From positions 1 to 18,985 of the forward strand of contig JAJQJO010000016.1 in NCBI GenBank assembly GCA_021323495.1: a stretch of 18,985 nucleotides of DNA, given 5' to 3'. Of this stretch, positions 15,082 through 18,985 are shown piece by piece (position 1 is the stretch's first letter; every line of letters starts with the position of its first letter). Source of the stretch: Cellvibrio sp. Its GTDB lineage: Bacteria; Pseudomonadota; Gammaproteobacteria; Pseudomonadales; Cellvibrionaceae. Under the pieces are notes generated by a model. That model was not told the DNA's origin. It worked only from the letters and a program-made list of their open reading frames with translations, and ran no database searches. The position numbers were made by a program, and so were the translations under genes.

Positions 15082-16056
15082 TCAACAGGTTCTGAGCGGG
15101 GAAGCGAGGGTAAGTGTGTCACCTTTGTAGATTTTAAATTTTTCACATCCAAAGCGGATTTTGCCACCGCGTCTTTCCAATAAACATTGTTGGCCTTGCG
15201 CATCGGGCAAGCTGTCTACCAGTTGCTTGCGCGCGCGGAAAATCTGGATATTCATATGGGTGCTGTCCAGCCCCAATTCGGCCGCGAGCTGGTCGGCATA
15301 CACCCAACCCTGGCTTTTATTGTCCAAACCGCGATTGGCATCTTCCGCGCGGTGGCGGGCGAGTTGCAGCAATAAATAGTGATGGGTGCGCACGGCGAGA
15401 TCCAGGGTTTGCTGGCAATGCAATTTGAGCTGGGTGGTTTCCTCATCCAGGCTCATATTAAAAATAAATTCGTAATCATTAATATGGTGCGAGGATTTTA
15501 CTTCGGTCGGGCCGTAAATTTGCGCGCGCACAAATTGCCAATGACTGTTGTTGAATTGCACCAGGTCGCCATCGTTTAATTCGGGTTGTTCGTGTTCGCT
15601 CTGCTGATGGAGCGCCTCCTGATGCCATTGCTGGCTCGGCTCGTTGTAAAACAGCGCGAGCTCCGGGTGTTCGGCATCGGGTAACAGGTGGTAGCGCGAA
15701 AGATAAATGGGGCCCATTTCTACCGGGCTGGCTGTCAATGGCCAGAGCATATCGGCAGGTGGCGCCAGATCGATCACCTTAAAACCGGGGTCAGTTTGCT
15801 CGGCAAAATGGATTTCATCGTTAATGCCAAGGTCGTGGGTATCGCCCTGGCCAAGGCTGATGCCATTAACCCAGGTACCGTTGAGCCCCAGGTTTTTAAT
15901 ACGCCACTGGCTGCCGTTCCATTCAATCGCTGCATGTAATTTTGAGACATAGGGTTTGTCGATGGGGGTATCCACGCTCGCCGCGAGCCTGCCAAAAGTG
16001 TGGTGTGGCGCGAGCGGGAAATAGGTTTCTGCAGCGACATCCAGCAAGTAAGCCAT
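15082..16056 (-). CDS. FHA-domain protein with C-terminal winged-helix-like domain
   Basis: 324 residues, cytosolic. The N-terminal FHA domain (about 1-95) has the phosphothreonine-binding signatures: GR (22-23), SKLH (Ser38, His41) and LGLNGTWVNG (Asn59-Gly60). A second, degenerate FHA-like stretch may lie at about 112-190 (LNDGDLVQFNNSHWQFV). The C-terminus (about 225-312) looks like a helix-turn-helix/winged helix (WVYADQLAAELGLDSTHMNIQIFRARKQL, then LLERRGGKIRFG) of the response-regulator DNA-binding type. It may therefore couple recognition of a phosphothreonine to DNA binding. First gene of the three-gene operon with the kinase; GGAAA lies a few bases before the ATG. Divergent from the AAA+ gene across a 195-base region. 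Confidence 0.9.
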   Translation of the reverse strand: MAYLLDVAAETYFPLAPHHTFGRLAASVDTPIDKPYVSKLHAAIEWNGSQWRIKNLGLNGTWVNGISLGQGDTHDLGINDEIHFAEQTDPGFKVIDLAPPADMLWPLTASPVEMGPIYLSRYHLLPDAEHPELALFYNEPSQQWHQEALHQQSEHEQPELNDGDLVQFNNSHWQFVRAQIYGPTEVKSSHHINDYEFIFNMSLDEETTQLKLHCQQTLDLAVRTHHYLLLQLARHRAEDANRGLDNKSQGWVYADQLAAELGLDSTHMNIQIFRARKQLVDSLPDAQGQQCLLERRGGKIRFGCEKFKIYKGDTLTLASPLRTC

Positions 16057-16147
16057 AAGGTTTCCGCGTAAAAAGTAAGCGTTCTAGAGGGTGCAATGGC
16101 GATTCTTTTAACTCCCTTGTGCGAATTTTGCCACTGCGCCGATAGTT

Positions 16148-16165
16148 CCTGTAATCACCTGTAAT
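16148..16165. promoter_or_regulatory. Direct repeat CCTGTAAT-CA-CCTGTAAT in the divergent FHA/AAA+ region
   Basis: Two exact 8-base copies with a 10-base period, so both face the same side of the helix, midway between the two divergent start codons (16056 and 16252). This is a typical layout for a regulator site controlling both genes. TATAAG (16176-16181) and TATAGA (16186-16191) boxes lie just to the right and could be -10 elements for the AAA+ gene. The regulator is unknown; the FHA-winged-helix protein is a possible candidate. Confidence 0.4.
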
Positions 16166-16251
16166 AGGCAACCTTTTATAAGAGCTATAGATTGCCACAA
16201 GATGCGCAAGTTTTCCCACCTATTGTCTGCAGGAATTACGAGACTGTCGCT

Positions 16252-17454
16252 ATGATTGCCCTGTTTCAAGCTGCAATTAACCACAAACCCGTTGCACGTT
16301 CGATCCGCAAGTTCAACCAATCCACTACTGCCAAGTGGGTCCCGGTGAATAAAAGTTTTATTACGCTTAGCAAAATCATTCTGCGCGCGGCGGTTGAGCG
16401 GCTTGATCTCGCGCATGCTGCCGTGACCCTCAGCTGTGTGACCCACCAGGGCTATCGCCATTTGGTATTGGTAAGGGATATGCAGGGTTTATCCGCTACC
16501 ACGGGGGAGCAAGTGGAGGAATTTATTATTTCCACCCAGGAGGCTAATGCTTCACCCTTTGAAGACTTTATCGCCGAAACAACCTTTAGCTTGCCGCTCA
16601 ATTTCAAGCAGGCGCAGGGAACCGTGCAACGCCTGGGTTATCTGGTGGCACAAGCTGGACCCGGGCTTGTTATAAAGCCTGAACAGTTAACCAGGGAACT
16701 GGCTTTGGTTGCCGATGAAATCATCCGCACCATCGGCCGTTATCAAACCCGTTTCCGCGCGATCCATATTTATGGCGACCAGAGTTATTGGATCGGCAAC
16801 GGCAAAGCATTGCGCCAGTTGGATCACAGGATTGATGCGTTGGCCAAAGGGATGCAGCCGGTTTTGATTCGCGCGGATAAAGGCAGCGGTAAAGTGATTG
16901 CAGCACGCAGCCTGCATTGTTTATCGCGCGCGGATACCGCACCTTTTATCGAGTCGGATTGCAATGAATGGGAGGAGGGTGCGGCGGCGGATATTTTGCA
17001 ATCGCTGCATACCTATGCCAATGGCGGCACCCTGTTTGTGCGCAATATAAATGCACTATCGGGTAACAGTTTCCAGATGTTGTGCAATTTCTGGCTCAAG
17101 GCGGTCAATGCCCGTTTTGATGGTACCTATAGCGTGCGTTTGATTATGAGCCTGAGCCGCAAAGATGCGGTGCTTACCGCGTTCCAGACCCAATGGCTGG
17201 CGCAGCATACGCAGGAATTATTGCTGCCGGAGTTGCGCGAAAGACGTGAAGATATCCGCGACCTCGCGCAATTTTATATTCGCGAATTCACCTTCGGCGG
17301 CGACTTTGATTTAACCGGTGAAGCCTGGCATTTGTTGGAATCCAGCGACTATTTGAACAATGTTGAGCAATTAAAAGCAGTGATTCAAAAGCTTTCTCTT
17401 ATCGCCAATGGCGCGCTGGTATCAGCCGATGAGCTGCGCTCGGTATTGGCTTGA
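16252..17454 (+). CDS. Degenerate sigma54-activator-like AAA+ protein
   Basis: 400 residues from the ATG at 16252; a TTG at 16192 is an alternative, and the ribosome-binding site is weak for both. The N-terminal half (about 1-170) may be a GAF-like sensory domain. The C-terminal half matches the AAA+ core of NtrC-type activators: VLIRADKGSGKVIAARSLH (Walker A, Lys near 214), APFIESDCNEW (compare APFVAVNCAA), NGGTLFVRNINALS (compare GGTLFLDEIGEL), VRLIMSLSR (sensor I), LRERREDIRDLAQFYI and NNVEQLKAVI (compare GNVRELEN). Key features are lost. The first Gly of Walker A is Ala, the Walker B Asp-Glu are Arg-Asn, the GAFTGA loop that contacts sigma54 is absent, and the protein ends without a Fis-type DNA-binding domain. 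It cannot be a normal sigma54 activator. A non-hydrolysing signalling or scaffold role with the divergent FHA/kinase operon is inferred. Confidence 0.85.
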   Translation: MIALFQAAINHKPVARSIRKFNQSTTAKWVPVNKSFITLSKIILRAAVERLDLAHAAVTLSCVTHQGYRHLVLVRDMQGLSATTGEQVEEFIISTQEANASPFEDFIAETTFSLPLNFKQAQGTVQRLGYLVAQAGPGLVIKPEQLTRELALVADEIIRTIGRYQTRFRAIHIYGDQSYWIGNGKALRQLDHRIDALAKGMQPVLIRADKGSGKVIAARSLHCLSRADTAPFIESDCNEWEEGAAADILQSLHTYANGGTLFVRNINALSGNSFQMLCNFWLKAVNARFDGTYSVRLIMSLSRKDAVLTAFQTQWLAQHTQELLLPELRERREDIRDLAQFYIREFTFGGDFDLTGEAWHLLESSDYLNNVEQLKAVIQKLSLIANGALVSADELRSVLA

Positions 17455-17545
17455 ACCTTATTCTATTTGCCCTATGTAATTGCCTTGCTTGCGGCGATAA
17501 CAACCTGCCTCCTGCGTTAACTCCTCTCCCCTGATTCGCACTTTG

Positions 17546-17574
17546 TTGTGAGCCTGCAAGTGCAGGGTTATACT
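17546..17574 (+). promoter_or_regulatory. Promoter for lptM-lysA with a palindrome in the spacer
   Basis: TTGTGA (17546-17551), 17 bases, TATACT (17569-17574): a good sigma70-type match. The spacer holds a perfect inverted repeat CCTGCA-AG-TGCAGG (17553-17566). An operator there would block RNA polymerase. It lies 57 bases before the lptM ATG. Confidence 0.6.
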
Positions 17575-17630
17575 GCCCCGTCTTTTATCCTGACCCTGTT
17601 GATAACTCGGGGTGTAATCGGACTCTGGTT

Positions 17631-17834
17631 ATGAAAATTGCAGTTGTATTGATATCGCTCTGCCTGAGCCTCGGCGCTTGCGGCCAGAAAGGCCCGCTCT
17701 ATTTACCCCAGCCGGCCAAGCCTCAGCCTGAAGCTCCGGCGCCGCAAGCAGAAACTCCCGCTCCGCAAGCAGGGTCCGAGCAGACAAAGGTCGACCAATC
17801 CGAGGCCAACCAGCCAGCTAACCCGGTCGATTAA
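17631..17834 (+). CDS. lptM: LptM (YifL/LppL) lipoprotein, LPS translocon maturation factor
   Basis: 67 residues. The signal peptide MKIAVVLISLCLSL ends in lipobox LGAC (Cys17), followed directly by GQKGPLYLP, the conserved LptM sequence (E. coli GLKGPLYFP). The tail is Pro/Ala/Glu/Gln-rich and disordered, with a repeated PAPQAETPAPQA unit. LptM binds the LptDE outer-membrane complex and helps the disulfide maturation of LptD. Its place immediately upstream of lysA is the usual one in pseudomonads and relatives. The ribosome-binding site is weak (GGA 11 bases upstream). lysA follows after 42 bases. Confidence 0.93.
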   Translation: MKIAVVLISLCLSLGACGQKGPLYLPQPAKPQPEAPAPQAETPAPQAGSEQTKVDQSEANQPANPVD

Positions 17835-17876
17835 TCCAAAACAATCCGCCTTACCGCTTTTTGATCGAGATTTCTT

Positions 17877-18985
17877 ATGCAGCATTTCACCGAACGCAAT
17901 GGCGAGCTCTATGTTGAAGATACCCCGCTGAGCGCCGTCGCCGGACGCTTTGGTACACCCTGTTATGTATATAGCCGCGCGGCTTTTACCCAGCAATACT
18001 TGTCTTATGCCCAAGCTTTGGGTTCGCATCCCGGGATGATTTGTTATGCGATCAAAGCTAACTCCAATCTCGCGATTTTAAATATGCTCGCCAAACTCGG
18101 CGCCGGTTTTGATATCGTCTCCGGAGGTGAATTGGAGCGAGTGCTGCTCGCCGGTGGCCAGCCAGCGCGCATTGTTTTTTCCGGCGTAGGCAAAAGCGCA
18201 GATGAAATTGCGCGTGCGTTGGACGTAGGTATTTTCTGTTTCAACGTAGAGTCCGAAGCTGAGCTGGAATTGCTGGCGCAAATCGCTGGGCAAAAAGGCA
18301 AGGTGGCGAACGTGTCCCTGCGCGTTAATCCGGACGTGGATGCCAACACCCATCCCTATATCTCCACCGGTTTGAAAGAAAACAAGTTTGGCATCGCGAT
18401 TGAGCGCGCGCCGGCGGTATATGCGCGCGCGGCGCAATTGCCAAGTCTCGCGATTAAAGGCCTGGATTGCCATATCGGTTCGCAGCTTACCCAGTTGACG
18501 CCATTTCTGGATGCACTCGACCGCCTGTTAATTTTGGTCGATGAATTGGCGAACAATGCCATTCACATTTCGCATCTGGATTTGGGTGGTGGTTTGGGTG
18601 TGACTTATCGCAATGAAACCCCGCCACCGGTAGCTGATTATATGGCAGCGATCAAAGCCAGGTTGGGGGAGCGTAAATTAGCGTTAATGTTTGAGCCTGG
18701 GCGCTCGATTTCGGCAAACTCCGGTGTGCTGCTCACCAGGGTAATGTTTTTGAAGCCGACCGAGCACAAAAACTTTGCGGTAATCGATGCTGCTATGAAT
18801 GACAATATCCGTCCCTCACTCTATCAGGCATGGCAAGACATTCGTTCAGTAAAGCCACACGCGGGTAACGTGAATAAATGGGATCTGGTTGGACCTATCT
18901 GCGAAACCGGCGATTTCCTTGGTAAGGACCGTGACCTGGCCCTGGAGGCAGGCGACTTATTGGCAGTAATGTCGGCGGGTGCCTA
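17877..18985 (+). CDS. lysA: Diaminopimelate decarboxylase LysA, 3' end outside window
   Basis: 369 complete codons with no stop before the window ends; the full enzyme is usually about 415 residues, so roughly 45 are missing. It converts meso-diaminopimelate to L-lysine and CO2, the last step of lysine synthesis, using pyridoxal phosphate. Seen: PLP-binding Lys60 in CYAIKANSN, FDIVSGGELER, SLRVNPDVD, STGLKENKFGI, CHIGSQ, LDLGGGLGV (phosphate-binding glycine loop), EPGRSI, DAAMNDNIRPSLY and the substrate-binding Cys342 in GPICETGDFLG. The start MQHFTERNGELYVED is preceded by GAGA 7 bases upstream. Co-transcribed with lptM; dapF is commonly next in relatives. Confidence 0.97.
   Translation, partial: MQHFTERNGELYVEDTPLSAVAGRFGTPCYVYSRAAFTQQYLSYAQALGSHPGMICYAIKANSNLAILNMLAKLGAGFDIVSGGELERVLLAGGQPARIVFSGVGKSADEIARALDVGIFCFNVESEAELELLAQIAGQKGKVANVSLRVNPDVDANTHPYISTGLKENKFGIAIERAPAVYARAAQLPSLAIKGLDCHIGSQLTQLTPFLDALDRLLILVDELANNAIHISHLDLGGGLGVTYRNETPPPVADYMAAIKARLGERKLALMFEPGRSISANSGVLLTRVMFLKPTEHKNFAVIDAAMNDNIRPSLYQAWQDIRSVKPHAGNVNKWDLVGPICETGDFLGKDRDLALEAGDLLAVMSAGA

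Noticed and set aside
16108..16461. 117-codon open frame on the minus strand between the divergent signalling genes
   Set aside because: It overlaps the AAA+ gene antisense and covers the divergent promoter region; no ribosome-binding site or recognisable domain.

Overview
The window looks like chromosomal DNA of a polysaccharide-degrading gammaproteobacterium close to Cellvibrio (Cellvibrionaceae). This is inferred from three things: secreted glycoside hydrolases with polyserine linkers and CBM6 modules, an lptM(lppL)-lysA pair arranged as in pseudomonads, and the general codon and GC character. No RNA genes of known class, CRISPR arrays, insertion sequences or prophage genes were seen.

Layout. 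(1) 1-1750, minus strand: a transaldolase-family protein followed by a small lipoprotein with two similar halves. (2) 1845-9403, minus strand: a beta-glucan-type degradation locus. It holds a GH5 lipoprotein with an extra domain inside its catalytic fold, a GH30 enzyme directly downstream, and a second GH5 enzyme flanked by CBM6 modules. A 712-base non-coding stretch between the two GH5 genes carries a structured element ending in a terminator, several short repeats and the promoter side of a 77-residue orphan protein on the plus strand. (3) 9731-12226, plus strand: a seven-helix membrane protein with an AraC-type DNA-binding tail, divergent from the second GH5 gene, then a GT1/RhlB-like glycosyltransferase whose frame is interrupted by an amber codon. 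(4) 12277-16056, minus strand: a tight three-gene signalling operon (FHA plus winged helix, Ser/Thr kinase with TPRs, and a small protein with a (Lys-Thr-Thr)6 tail). Divergent from it is a sigma54-activator-like AAA+ protein that has lost the GAFTGA loop, the Walker B acids and the DNA-binding domain. (5) 17546-18985, plus strand: a promoter, then lptM and lysA; lysA runs off the window end.

How the genes may work together. The GH5 and GH30 enzymes have catalytic residues and similarities pointing to beta-1,3/beta-1,6-glucan. The divergent membrane AraC protein is the obvious candidate regulator. A shared GTCGAACC sequence and extra CGAAC/GTTCG half-sites upstream of both GH5 genes could be its operator or that of another regulator. 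The FHA/kinase/Thr-rich-tail/pseudo-activator group looks like a self-contained phospho-threonine signalling module with no visible output gene in the window. lptM-lysA is ordinary housekeeping. The least conventional items are the transaldolase homologue with its phosphate-binding residues replaced, the nested GH5, the kinase-linked Thr-repeat protein and the degenerate AAA+ protein. All family assignments were made by eye from the sequence.
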